Origin: Planctomycetota bacterium
GTDB lineage: Bacteria > Planctomycetota > Phycisphaerae > WQYP01
Direction of reading: 5' to 3'
DNA: 8,471 bases
Assembly: GCA_021818565.1 (NCBI GenBank)
Contig: JAKATV010000357.1
Span: 1 to 8,471, forward strand
This document shows positions 1 to 7,980 of this stretch, piece after piece; the first letter of the stretch is position 1; every line of letters begins with the position of its first letter. Under the pieces are notes generated by a model. It was not told where the DNA came from and did not search any database. It was given only the letters and a program-made list of their open reading frames with translations. The position numbers and the translations under genes are program-made.

Positions 1-3000
1 TTGCCGAGTTGATGGATTTGATGGCCGCTTTCGCATCGCCCATGCGGGATTCCACCAGGGCCAGGGTGTCCCAATAAGCGGCGACATTCGGAGCCAGCTT
101 CACCGCCAAGCGGGCGAGCGATCGGGCTTCGGCTAAATTGGCACCCGGCTGGCGCAGCATCAGCATGGCCAGATTATTCTGGGCCACCGGCAGCTTATTG
201 TTGAGTTTCAGGGCATTGTGATAGTTGGTAATAGCCACAGCGGTTTCGCCCGCCGACAGTTGCACGGTGGCCAATTCGGCCAGCATGGATCCGCGCTGCT
301 GATTGGACAATTTCTGGGTATTTAACAAATTGGCCAGCAACCCGGCGGCCGCATTAAGATCGGCTTTACTGCCCACACGCTGACCCAGTGCCCACCAGCC
401 CTGGGCCAGTTGCTGTTGCTCGGTTACGGCGGTGGCCGGCGTTGTGGCGGCCACGCGATGCAGCCACAGTGCGGCGGCGGCGGCTGGTAATTCCCGGCTG
501 GCGATGTTCACGGCAAATTGCCGCCAATTGACGGAAGTTGATAACAAGGGCAGCAGGACGCGTTTAAGTTCAGTCATATTGTGCAGGGCGATTTGCGATT
601 GCAGATAGGCTGCAATAACACCGGGGTCGCCGGCTGGATCTTTCAAGGCTCCCTTCAAATAAGGAGACAGCGTTCGGACGGCCGCATTGGGTTCGCCCAG
701 ATTCAGATACGCTACCGATTCCAGAACAATGGCCGACGCGGGGTTGGTGGCACTACGTTTGGCCCAGGTTTGTGCAGCACTTAAGGCCTGCGACCATTGG
801 TGAGATGCGGCGAAGGCCACGGCAGCGAGGCGTGCGGGGGTAATCGCGGTGGGGAACATGCGCACCGCACTAAGGGCCACGACCGCGGCCTGTCCGGGGT
901 GGCCGGCGGAAATAAGAAACTGGGCGGCAGCATTTTGCAGGGCGGCAAAACGCGGATGCTGCTTGGCTAAGGCGGCGAGTTGTACGGCAAAATCAACAAC
1001 TTTTGGTTTGGCCGCGACGGATGTACCGACCACCTGGGCCACATTCTGGGCTGCCGCCACCGGCGGATTGGCCAACAGCGCCACCGCCAGAGGGCGTAAA
1101 ATGACATTCGCAATCAGAGGATCGATGGTACCGAGATTATCATGCACAAAGGCCAGCGTTTTGTCATCAGGTAAGGCACCGACGGCGGAGTCGGCGGCTT
1201 CTTTAACGGCTTTCACGTCTCCCATCCGCATATCCAATGCCAGGAGACGATACCAGGCCAACTGATTTTTGGGTGCGGCGGCGACGGCGGCTTGATACGC
1301 GGCCAAAGCGGCTTTGGCATTGCCGATATCCGCATAATAATCGCCGTAGATCACATCAGCGACGCCGGGGGTAAGTTTCACATTTTTTAACAGCGCCAGC
1401 GTTTGCAGCGCCTGCGCGTGTTGGCCGCGCTGGGCATAAAACCGGCTGGCTGCGGCGATAATGGGAGCATTGGGGGCTTTAAGTAATTGGCTGTATAGAC
1501 GGGCGGCGGAATTATTACGCCCTTCCTGCTGGTAAAGTTCCGCAAGAATCAGATTATCACCAAGCGTAGATTTTCCCGCCCGCTGCGAGCGGCGTAATAA
1601 CTTGATGGCCTGACTGGTTTGCCCATCGGCAACAAATAAGGCGGCGGCCCGGCGCTGCTGGGTTGGAGTAGCTGTGGGCGAATCGGCCACCTGTCGCAGG
1701 TATTGGCGCGCGTGCTGGCTGTCACCTTCGCTTTGATACAACTGCGCCAGTTGCAGAGCCACGCCGGCATTCTGCGGGGCCAACGCCGCAGCTACCTGAA
1801 GTTGGCTGATGGCATCGACCTTGTCGGAATTTTTCAGATAAATCTGCGCCAAAAGCAGATGCGGCAGCAACACATCCGGAGAGGTGCCAATACATTGCGT
1901 CAGCAATTTTCGGGCGGCCACCAGGTCTTTTTTGCCGGTGCTGTGATTGACCAGCCATCCGGCCTGGGCCATTTTCCATGAAAAGCCGTCTTTGCCGATG
2001 ATGGCCTCCAGACGGCCGAATGTCTTAAGGATAAAGGCGCGATCCGTTTGCAGGCCCGGCACGGACAACGCCAACCACTGGGCGTGGGCATTATCCGCAT
2101 CCGCCACGGCCGCCAATTTCCAGGCTTGGGGGGCGGCGCTGTTTTTTGTAGCCGACAGGTACTCGGCCATTGCCAAGTCCCACTGTGGCGCAGCTGGGCC
2201 GGAAGTTTTGCGGTGTGATTTTAAATAGGCCAAAGCTTGTTTCGCGTGTTTGGCCCGCAGCAATCGCCCGGCACGGGCCAGAGCAATACGCGGGCGCAGG
2301 CCATATATTTTCTCCGCGTAAGCCAGAATAGTTTGGCCCATGCCCAGCTTGTTGAGGTTATTGATCGCATACAGATTCAGCAGGGTGGAAAGCTTGTGCG
2401 GAGGCTTAGATGCCAGAGCGGCGGCTATGACCTTGCGGGCCTGCCCCAACTGCTTTAAAGCTATCCAGCAACGCACCTGCTCCGAAACCAGAATGGCCTT
2501 TCCGGGGAATCTTTGCTGCACGCTTTCAATGGAATTCAGCAACGCTTGAACGCGCTGCGGCTTATTTACAGCGGTTGTGGTAGCCTGGATTCGTACTTGG
2601 TCAATCAGCACCTGTTTATTATCCGGTGCCAATTGTGCGGCGCGCTTGATCAGCACATCGGCTGCCTTAATATGTCCTGCCCCTACCAGCCCGATGGCCA
2701 GATGCAAAATGGGCTGGGGCCAGGTGGGGGCCAGGCGTGCGGCACTTTCCCACTCAAGCAACGCAAGTTCCAGTTCGCCCACGTGCTGGTACCCGGTTCC
2801 CAATAAGTCAACGAAGTACGCCTGACCGGGAAAAGTGGACGCGGCACCGCGCAGAACCTTCATGCGGGTCAAATCTGAGACGTTGGGCGTTAATTGCAGA
2901 TTTAAAACCGCGTACCACTGGCCGGCGACCGGAGTTTTAATCGTTTTGAGTTCCTGGATAATCTTCATGGCACGATGCAGATGGTCCAGGCTGATCAACG

Positions 3001-3967
3001 ATCGGGCACGGTAGGCCAGAAGCAGTGGGTGTCCCGTGGATTTCGCCGCCGTGAGTTGCAATACAGCCGCATCATTACCCTGCTGATACAGCCGTTCGCA
3101 TAATGCTTCCAGAATTGGGACCGATGCGCCGTGGCGGACCGCGTGTTCCAGAACCATGGTGGCCTGGGTATAAAGCTGCAGAGAATCCAACTGCCGGACC
3201 AGCGGAAGAATGACCGGCTCAGGCAGCTTCGGATTGGACGATGCTTGCAGGGCCAGGCGTTTCGCGGCCGCCGGTTGGCCGGCTAGCGCGGCCGCGGCAC
3301 TGCCGAGGACCTGATACACCGGATTGGCCGGGGCCTTGGATAAAAAGGTATCCGCCCAATGGGTCAGCGTGCCGGCAGGTAGCTGCTGTTGGTAGAGCAT
3401 ATCCAGGGCGAGAAAACCGTTTTGAATCCGGTTTGGCGAGAGCTGAAAAGCTTTTTCAGCTGCCGCAAAAGCGCGTTTGAATTTGCGCAGGCGGCCGTAG
3501 GCCTGAGATTCAGATTCCAGGGCCGGCAAATTGTTGGGATTTTTGGCCAGCATCTGATGGGCCAGCGTTACACATTCCACGTTGTAATTCAGTTCGGCCA
3601 GCAATTTAACGAGCTTCTGCTGATACGTGAGGTCATTGGGCTTTTGGTAAAGAATCTGTTTAATGACCGACGCGGCCTGGAAAAGATTTCTCGCGCCGGG
3701 CTGGGGAACCTTCAGGCTGGCGGCGGCATAGCCTTCCAGCGATGGCAGATCGGTGGGATCCTGACCCAGATAGGCACCAAGGTCTTCCAGCGCCAATTCA
3801 TATTTTTTGGCTTTAACGGCAGCCAGTCCCTGGGCGCGAAGCTGCAGAAAGTGCTGGTGGATGCTGTGCTTCCGATAGATTACCAGCGCCCCGCCAAGCA
3901 CCACCAAAGCCAGAATTACGCAGCCCAATATCAACAGGCGGCGTTTCATGCGTTGCCGTGAATTCAT
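1..3967 (-). CDS. Giant membrane-anchored TPR protein of an exosortase/exopolysaccharide operon (3' end beyond window)
   Basis: An uninterrupted frame of 1322 codons runs leftward from the ATG at 3967 and is still open at the window edge, so the C-terminus is missing. The N-terminus is basic (MNSRQRMKRR) followed by a hydrophobic stretch at about residues 11-31, then helical repeats to the end, suggesting a signal anchor with a periplasmic solenoid. Cys16 in ILGC is lipobox-like, but the hydrophobic run before it is too short for a confident lipoprotein call. TPR-like pairs are clearest at about residues 676-740 and 1255-1320, where APQN and LAPN-type turns follow A/L-rich helices. TPR solenoids usually act as scaffolds. 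In PEP-CTERM/exosortase loci a long TPR lipoprotein (PrsT type, about 900 residues) accompanies polysaccharide genes; this one is larger and only analogous. The start codon overlaps the previous stop by one base (TAATG), with AGAGG five bases upstream, indicating translational coupling. Family is secure as TPR; the precise role is inferred. Confidence 0.9.
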   Translation of the reverse strand, partial: MNSRQRMKRRLLILGCVILALVVLGGALVIYRKHSIHQHFLQLRAQGLAAVKAKKYELALEDLGAYLGQDPTDLPSLEGYAAASLKVPQPGARNLFQAASVIKQILYQKPNDLTYQQKLVKLLAELNYNVECVTLAHQMLAKNPNNLPALESESQAYGRLRKFKRAFAAAEKAFQLSPNRIQNGFLALDMLYQQQLPAGTLTHWADTFLSKAPANPVYQVLGSAAAALAGQPAAAKRLALQASSNPKLPEPVILPLVRQLDSLQLYTQATMVLEHAVRHGASVPILEALCERLYQQGNDAAVLQLTAAKSTGHPLLLAYRARSLISLDHLHRAMKIIQELKTIKTPVAGQWYAVLNLQLTPNVSDLTRMKVLRGAASTFPGQAYFVDLLGTGYQHVGELELALLEWESAARLAPTWPQPILHLAIGLVGAGHIKAADVLIKRAAQLAPDNKQVLIDQVRIQATTTAVNKPQRVQALLNSIESVQQRFPGKAILVSEQVRCWIALKQLGQARKVIAAALASKPPHKLSTLLNLYAINNLNKLGMGQTILAYAEKIYGLRPRIALARAGRLLRAKHAKQALAYLKSHRKTSGPAAPQWDLAMAEYLSATKNSAAPQAWKLAAVADADNAHAQWLALSVPGLQTDRAFILKTFGRLEAIIGKDGFSWKMAQAGWLVNHSTGKKDLVAARKLLTQCIGTSPDVLLPHLLLAQIYLKNSDKVDAISQLQVAAALAPQNAGVALQLAQLYQSEGDSQHARQYLRQVADSPTATPTQQRRAAALFVADGQTSQAIKLLRRSQRAGKSTLGDNLILAELYQQEGRNNSAARLYSQLLKAPNAPIIAAASRFYAQRGQHAQALQTLALLKNVKLTPGVADVIYGDYYADIGNAKAALAAYQAAVAAAPKNQLAWYRLLALDMRMGDVKAVKEAADSAVGALPDDKTLAFVHDNLGTIDPLIANVILRPLAVALLANPPVAAAQNVAQVVGTSVAAKPKVVDFAVQLAALAKQHPRFAALQNAAAQFLISAGHPGQAAVVALSAVRMFPTAITPARLAAVAFAASHQWSQALSAAQTWAKRSATNPASAIVLESVAYLNLGEPNAAVRTLSPYLKGALKDPAGDPGVIAAYLQSQIALHNMTELKRVLLPLLSTSVNWRQFAVNIASRELPAAAAALWLHRVAATTPATAVTEQQQLAQGWWALGQRVGSKADLNAAAGLLANLLNTQKLSNQQRGSMLAELATVQLSAGETAVAITNYHNALKLNNKLPVAQNNLAMLMLRQPGANLAEARSLARLAVKLAPNVAAYWDTLALVESRMGDAKAAIKSINSA

Positions 3968-4734
3968 TATTTCCTCTCGCTATGTGATTCGTCGGGCTTT
4001 CCGACCGGTACCGCATCAGGCAGTATCCCGGCGGCAGCAGCAGGCTCGGTGCCGCCGCGGCCAAGGCCAATCCAAAGGGGCCGCGTATGAGATTTCAACA
4101 TCGACATATCAAAACCTATTGGCCCATGCACATGATGCGCCAGTTGTGTGATGCCCGGAATGGCAACTTCCGGATCAGCCCAATCCCGCGCCAGAGCCTG
4201 AAGATAATCGATGGCCTGACACGGGGAGTCTTTATACACAATGCCGGGAACTTTGATTGAGCCAAAATCCGGGTATTGCCGCCGCAGCGACATCCATAGG
4301 TTACCCGCAGTAGGAATAGTATTCCAGTATTCGGCAATATGCCGATGCGGCGTAAGGGCCGCGCGGGCGGCAGGTTCATGCCGCGTTCCAGCGCCGGCAT
4401 GCCCAGGTGTATCGCGCGGTGATGGATGAGGGTCCGGGGCACGGTGCCGGCGAGCCGGCGGGTAGAACCCGATAAAATAAACAGATCGCGGCATCCAAAA
4501 TAATTGATCCAGCACCAACCGCAGGTGCAGGCGAAACAACGTTCCGGCGGGAACCAGCATAAACAGTCGGGCATCATGATCGATGGGGTTGTTACCACCA
4601 GGCCGCACAATGGCAACTTCCCGGGATAACCAGAACAGATCATGCAATGCGGATGCGGAATATCCCCACACCGTCAGCGAATTTGCCGCGGGTTCCATGG
4701 CAGGGTACAAATTTTGATCCGCCAATTGGGTCAT
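3967..4734 (-). CDS. Unrecognised 255-residue protein of the polysaccharide operon, possibly carrying two compensating frameshifts
   Basis: I do not recognise this family with confidence. It has no signal peptide or membrane segment, so it is probably cytoplasmic. The first 95 residues (ALHDLFWLSREVAIVRPGG, then HDARLFMLVPAGTLFRLHLR) look like a compact alpha/beta domain. Residues about 145-225 also look globular (AEYWNTIPTAG, DSPCQAIDYLQALARDWADP). Between them, at about residues 95-126, the open frame gives Pro/His/Arg-rich sequence with poor third-position GC, while the neighbouring frame gives ordinary protein (see the separate entry for 4360..4454). The C-terminal 35 residues are Ala/Gly/Pro-rich. 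Its ATG overlaps the stop of the co-polymerase gene as ATGA, with GAGG four bases upstream, and its stop overlaps the TPR start, so it belongs to the same transcriptional unit. A link to sugar or polysaccharide handling is suggested only by position. That the gene is real is likely; its function is unknown. Confidence 0.75.
   Translation of the reverse strand: MTQLADQNLYPAMEPAANSLTVWGYSASALHDLFWLSREVAIVRPGGNNPIDHDARLFMLVPAGTLFRLHLRLVLDQLFWMPRSVYFIGFYPPARRHRAPDPHPSPRDTPGHAGAGTRHEPAARAALTPHRHIAEYWNTIPTAGNLWMSLRRQYPDFGSIKVPGIVYKDSPCQAIDYLQALARDWADPEVAIPGITQLAHHVHGPIGFDMSMLKSHTRPLWIGLGRGGTEPAAAAGILPDAVPVGKPDESHSERK
4360..4454 (-). other. Segment of the 255-residue gene whose better coding frame is shifted by one base
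   Basis: In the annotated frame this stretch reads about 30 residues dominated by Pro, His, Arg and Gly, with many codons ending in T or A. Shifted by one base (codons starting at 4454, CTC GCC GGC ACC GTG), it reads LAGTVPRTLIHHRAIHLGMP and continues ALERGMNLPPAR, with almost every codon ending in G or C, like the flanking genes. Before 4455 and after about 4355 the annotated frame again looks like good coding sequence. The simplest reading is a one-base insertion near 4448-4460, in a CCGCCGG/CGCCGG run, and a one-base deletion near 4355-4368, in a GC-rich run. These would restore the frame and leave an altered internal segment. Sequencing error at GC-rich runs is an equally good explanation. 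Confidence 0.5.
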
Positions 4735-7184
4735 TTATCCTCTTCATCCTGCATACTGCTGGAAGCGGCAACCGCCATCGCCAGGGGGCCAAGTGGCACC
4801 AGCGGCTTGAGGCGATCGGCATCACTCTGCACCGCCAGGGCATTGTCCGCCGATGGTGCGGCACTGGTAAAGCTTTCCAGCGATGTACTATACGACTGCC
4901 GCTGCATGTCGCGTTCGGTGGCACGGTTAAATACCACCCCTTCCAGGTGGGCACCAACTGAAGCCAGATAATCCGCGGCACGCCCGGAAAGATTTCGGCT
5001 TTCCCCGCGGGCCACAACCATCAGTACGCCATCGGCCTGACTGGCCAGCAGCGCCGACTCCAGAGACCCCAGCACCGGACCGGTATCCACCAGCACCATT
5101 TCGTATTGTTCCTTGGCATGCGCCAACATGGCCCGGATGGATGCCGGAGACATGCGGGCACCATGATGGGCTTTGGTGCGCCCCAGCGGCAAAACGTCCA
5201 GATTCCGAATCTTGGTATGTACGACGCATTCATCCAGTGGTTTCCCGGCCACCGCGTCCATCAGACCGCGTTTGCTTAAACGTTGCAGGTGCAACGCTTT
5301 GTCAAGCATTTCATGGTCAATGTAACCGAGATTCAACAGTTCCGAGCCTAAGGGGCGTTTGGATTCCCCCGCGATGGAAAGAGCTTCCTTAAGCTGCTCA
5401 CGGGTGATCATTTTGTGTTTGACCATGACATCCCCGAGGCGCTGGCTGCGCAAAATACCCATGCGATCAGTGAGTTGTCCGCCGACCACATCCGCATCTA
5501 TCAGCAATGTTTTCATGCCTGAGGCGGCATACGACATTCCCAGGGCCAGAACCATGCTGGTTTTTCCGGTGCCGGCGGTGGGGCTGGTCAGGGCCAAGGC
5601 CTGACTGCCGTCGGAATGCGGTCGCACCTGCAGCAGGCCGCGAATGCGGTGAACACTGTGGGCACCAATCGCCAATTCCAGCGGTGTGGCTGCACCGCTG
5701 GGCGGCAATTGTGGGACGGCACCCAGAATACGGTAAGAATTGAGCGTGGTAATCTGCATATCACCCACTGAACGAAGATTACCATGCAGGAATCCCCACA
5801 GCAGAATCAGCCCGAAGCCCACGATCATGCCGCCAAGTCCTGCGGCCGCGGCAGCCGCCAGACGCAGATGGCGTGACTTCGTCGTCGGGGCCGCCGGGAA
5901 ATCACCGGTGCTTTCGACACGGATACGTCCCCCCGTGGCCGATTCCATATTGATGGCGTCCATGCGCGATTTAATGGTGTGCAATTGCTGTCGCAAATCC
6001 TGACTTTGGGTTTGCAGGCTCTGTACCTTGACAAACCGGGCACCAAGATCAAGGGTTTGAGCCTTAACAGACTTATACAAAATCCGCAGTTGACGGTCCC
6101 GCGCCTTGAGCAACGGCAACGACATGGCCGCCCCGGGCATGGTGGGGGCCATGGGCGCTCCTTTGCCGGCCAAACCCGCCTGATAGCTGCGCATTTCGTC
6201 GCGCAGGGCATCCAAGCTGGATTGCAACGTCATGATCCGATGGTTGTTAGGCCCCAGACCGGACAGCTCCAGTTCCTTGATTGACTTTTTCAATGCCAGG
6301 ACTTGGAGTTCAAACTGCGCCAATTGCGGATCATATACCGGCGGCAATGGCGCTTTGGCAACTTTTGCCGGCTTGCCTTTTTTCCCGTCGGGCGTCACGG
6401 CACTGGAGCCGGCCTTGGCCAAGGCGATGCGGGCTTCCTGCCATTGGGTGTCAAGTTCATTCATCAGGCCGAGTTTATAATTGTACACCGTCCCCAGGCC
6501 GTCCGCGCCGTATTGGCTGGCCAACGATGCGATCTGATCCTGATCACTTTGCAATTCATTTTGTAAAACGGTCTGGCGGTCGCGCAATGCGCTGATTTGC
6601 AGACTTTGCGTGGCGGAATCGCCGTGGCTGTATAGTTGGCGATAGGCACTTATGACGGCGTCGGCACCAATTTGCGCCACCACCGGGTCCTTGCTGGTGT
6701 AGCTGACATAAATTAATTCGCTTCCCGGTTTGTGGGTCACAGTGAGTTCCCGGGCGAAGCGAGCTTTGGCCCGCGCATCAATACCACGATGCAATGCCTG
6801 CCACTTGGGATCCTGCATGGCCAGATCAATGGTGCGGGAACTCATAATCAGCGCGGTTTGAGAATTAATGTACGCGCTGAACATCGGCATGGCTTCATTT
6901 TGTGACGTGGTATAGAGAATGCGGGGCAGGTACGGCAATATGCGCACCAGCCCGGTACTGGTGAATACCAGCTTGATGCTCTTATACGTCAAGGCACTGC
7001 CGGTGATCGCCAACACCAGCCCCAGCAGGATCGCCCAGTGATAGCGGCCCGTGAGAAACCGATGCATCAGCAACAGCGGGTTGGCCATTGCTTCGCCGGA
7101 ATCGGCGTACTGCACCGGCCCGGGAGTCATCTCCGGTCGCAGGGATGTTGGCGCGTAATCCATGTTGTCATTTCGCGGATTCAT
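4731..7184 (-). CDS. Wzz-type polysaccharide co-polymerase fused to a CpsD/CapB-like P-loop ATPase with an MshEN-like insertion
   Basis: This 817-residue inner-membrane protein probably controls chain length and export of an exopolysaccharide. In order it shows: a cytoplasmic leader; a first membrane helix at about residues 48-67; a long periplasmic coiled-coil Wzz region at about 70-420, broken by Lys/Pro-rich linkers near 265-282 and 340-355 and containing a PNNHRIMTL segment typical of the family; a second membrane helix at about 440-466; and a cytoplasmic ATPase. The ATPase has Walker A SPTAGTGKTS (534-543), Walker A' LLIDAD (560-565) and Walker B MVLVDTGP (696-703). Between A' and B lies an inserted MshEN-like domain (582-634). 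The tail has a single Tyr (Y765) rather than the tyrosine cluster of BY-kinases, so autokinase activity is doubtful. I chose the ATG at 7184 because GGAG sits six bases upstream; the frame can be extended to a TTG at 7232, but that lacks support. It overlaps the EpsI-like gene by 17 bases and the next gene by ATGA. Confidence 0.92.
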   Translation of the reverse strand: MNPRNDNMDYAPTSLRPEMTPGPVQYADSGEAMANPLLLMHRFLTGRYHWAILLGLVLAITGSALTYKSIKLVFTSTGLVRILPYLPRILYTTSQNEAMPMFSAYINSQTALIMSSRTIDLAMQDPKWQALHRGIDARAKARFARELTVTHKPGSELIYVSYTSKDPVVAQIGADAVISAYRQLYSHGDSATQSLQISALRDRQTVLQNELQSDQDQIASLASQYGADGLGTVYNYKLGLMNELDTQWQEARIALAKAGSSAVTPDGKKGKPAKVAKAPLPPVYDPQLAQFELQVLALKKSIKELELSGLGPNNHRIMTLQSSLDALRDEMRSYQAGLAGKGAPMAPTMPGAAMSLPLLKARDRQLRILYKSVKAQTLDLGARFVKVQSLQTQSQDLRQQLHTIKSRMDAINMESATGGRIRVESTGDFPAAPTTKSRHLRLAAAAAAGLGGMIVGFGLILLWGFLHGNLRSVGDMQITTLNSYRILGAVPQLPPSGAATPLELAIGAHSVHRIRGLLQVRPHSDGSQALALTSPTAGTGKTSMVLALGMSYAASGMKTLLIDADVVGGQLTDRMGILRSQRLGDVMVKHKMITREQLKEALSIAGESKRPLGSELLNLGYIDHEMLDKALHLQRLSKRGLMDAVAGKPLDECVVHTKIRNLDVLPLGRTKAHHGARMSPASIRAMLAHAKEQYEMVLVDTGPVLGSLESALLASQADGVLMVVARGESRNLSGRAADYLASVGAHLEGVVFNRATERDMQRQSYSTSLESFTSAAPSADNALAVQSDADRLKPLVPLGPLAMAVAASSSMQDEEDK
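5283..5441 (-). other. MshEN/GspE N-terminal-like domain inserted in the ATPase
   Basis: Residues 582-634 of the co-polymerase/ATPase consist of two 24-residue units separated by five residues (GESKR). Unit one begins RLGDVMVKHKMIT and ends LKEALSIA. Unit two begins PLGSELLNLGYID and ends LDKALHLQ. This is the layout known for the c-di-GMP-binding MshEN domain of type II secretion/pilus ATPases: RLG, then an aliphatic pair, G-aliphatic-I, L and L, ending in Q, twice with a five-residue spacer. Departures from the consensus are Lys for the Gly and Ala for the final Gln in unit one, and Pro for the first Arg in unit two. Ligand binding may therefore be weakened or lost. The domain replaces the short loop that normally follows the Walker A' strand in CpsD/CapB-type ATPases. 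The fold assignment is good; ligand binding is inferred. Confidence 0.75.
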
Positions 7185-7887
7185 TGGATACTCCGTGTAA
7201 AATTGCACTAATGAGCTTCCAGTTCGCGCCAATCAGATCATGAAACACTTGCAATCGATCAGCGGGAAGCATGTCGCCAGGTAAAGTAAGTTCCACCTGC
7301 GCGGCCCCAAACACTCTTTCATTAAAGCTTCCGGACTCATGGAGAAATTCCCGTTCCGTAGCGAGAACTTTGCCGTCCGGCATAATAAAAAAATCATCTA
7401 CATATATATGCGATTCAGTATCAAAGGCCCCCCGGTGGAATTTATATTCCATGCCCGTGATGGGAGTTTTGTTGATCACCCAGGTTTTCGGCGTTGATTT
7501 ATCCAATATCCAGCCGTTGCCGGGATAGCAATTCGGCGGATAGTGACCCGAAAGATTGCGCGTGTCCGAGCAGTCAATGACCATGAGTGTGGCCTGTTCA
7601 CCGGTTTGGCGGTTTACAAAATTGCGGCACAAATCCACATTGGGCTGCAGCAGATGTACCGCAGACAGCGGCAAGGGCACATCGCGGCCAATCCAGTGGC
7701 CGAACGCTTTGGGCATCGTCTCCGCCAGTGCGTGCACATGCGCCAGGTATGCGCCGGCCTGTCGGGGAGGCTTTTCAAAGTATGCCCGGGCCTCAATAGC
7801 GGCCAGCAGGATGACGCACGCAAAAGCCGGTGCCCAGGCCAGCCAGACCGGGCGGCCAGAAGATGTTGTGGGCGTTGGTTTTGCCAT
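7168..7887 (-). CDS. EpsI/DUF3485-like exosortase-associated protein
   Basis: This 239-residue protein has one N-terminal membrane helix (about residues 14-33, WLAWAPAFACVILLAAIEA) and a C-terminal extracytoplasmic domain. Two features point to the EpsI family that accompanies exosortases: an early MPKAFGHWIGRDVPLP segment matching the family pattern of a Pro, then G-x-W-x-G and a charged residue, and the signature SGHYPPNCYPGNGW at 113-126, with the spaced His, Pro, Cys and terminal Gly-Trp. EpsI proteins occur as separate genes or as C-terminal fusions to exosortase in loci coupling protein sorting to exopolysaccharide; their biochemical role is not established. The ATG at 7887 has only a weak GGA upstream. 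The gene is the first of the visible operon and overlaps the co-polymerase start by 17 bases. No exosortase gene lies just upstream in this window, which is unusual for a stand-alone EpsI. The family call is from motifs only. Confidence 0.82.
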   Translation of the reverse strand: MAKPTPTTSSGRPVWLAWAPAFACVILLAAIEARAYFEKPPRQAGAYLAHVHALAETMPKAFGHWIGRDVPLPLSAVHLLQPNVDLCRNFVNRQTGEQATLMVIDCSDTRNLSGHYPPNCYPGNGWILDKSTPKTWVINKTPITGMEYKFHRGAFDTESHIYVDDFFIMPDGKVLATEREFLHESGSFNERVFGAAQVELTLPGDMLPADRLQVFHDLIGANWKLISAILHGVSNESAK

Positions 7888-7933
7888 AAAATTATTCCGT
7901 CAGACGTCGCGGGCAAGGAAAAGCGGGGTGAAG

Positions 7934-7961
7934 GGAGTTAGAAGTTAGGAGTCAGGAGTTA
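7934..7961. repeat. Heptamer tandem repeat, four copies (GRAGTYA)
   Basis: Four consecutive 7-base units read GGAGTTA, GAAGTTA, GGAGTCA and GGAGTTA, with a degenerate fifth (GAATTTT) after them. The array sits in the leader between the nucleotidyltransferase remnant and the EpsI-like gene. It resembles the short tandemly repeated heptamers scattered in intergenic regions of some bacterial genomes. No promoter or open frame overlaps it convincingly. Copy number may vary between strains. Confidence 0.8.
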
Positions 7962-7980
7962 GAATTTTGGAAGCGCTGCG

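Noticed and set aside
3919..3934. Lipobox (ILGC) making the TPR protein a lipoprotein
   Set aside because: Only about five hydrophobic residues precede the Cys and the hydrophobic run continues about 15 residues after it, as in a membrane anchor.
3389..3961. 190-codon plus-strand frame opposite the TPR gene
   Set aside because: It is Gln/Phe-rich antisense shadow of the TPR repeats, with no family signature; the minus-strand frame is continuous across it.
4116..4643. 175-codon minus-strand frame overlapping the unknown gene
   Set aside because: Most of it is Cys/Trp-rich shadow sequence. Only its middle part (about 4360-4454) looks coding, which is better explained by frameshifts in the main gene.
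7185..7232. N-terminal extension of the co-polymerase to a TTG at 7232
   Set aside because: It starts with TTG, has no clear ribosome binding site and extends the overlap with the EpsI-like gene to 65 bases. The ATG at 7184 has a well-placed GGAG.
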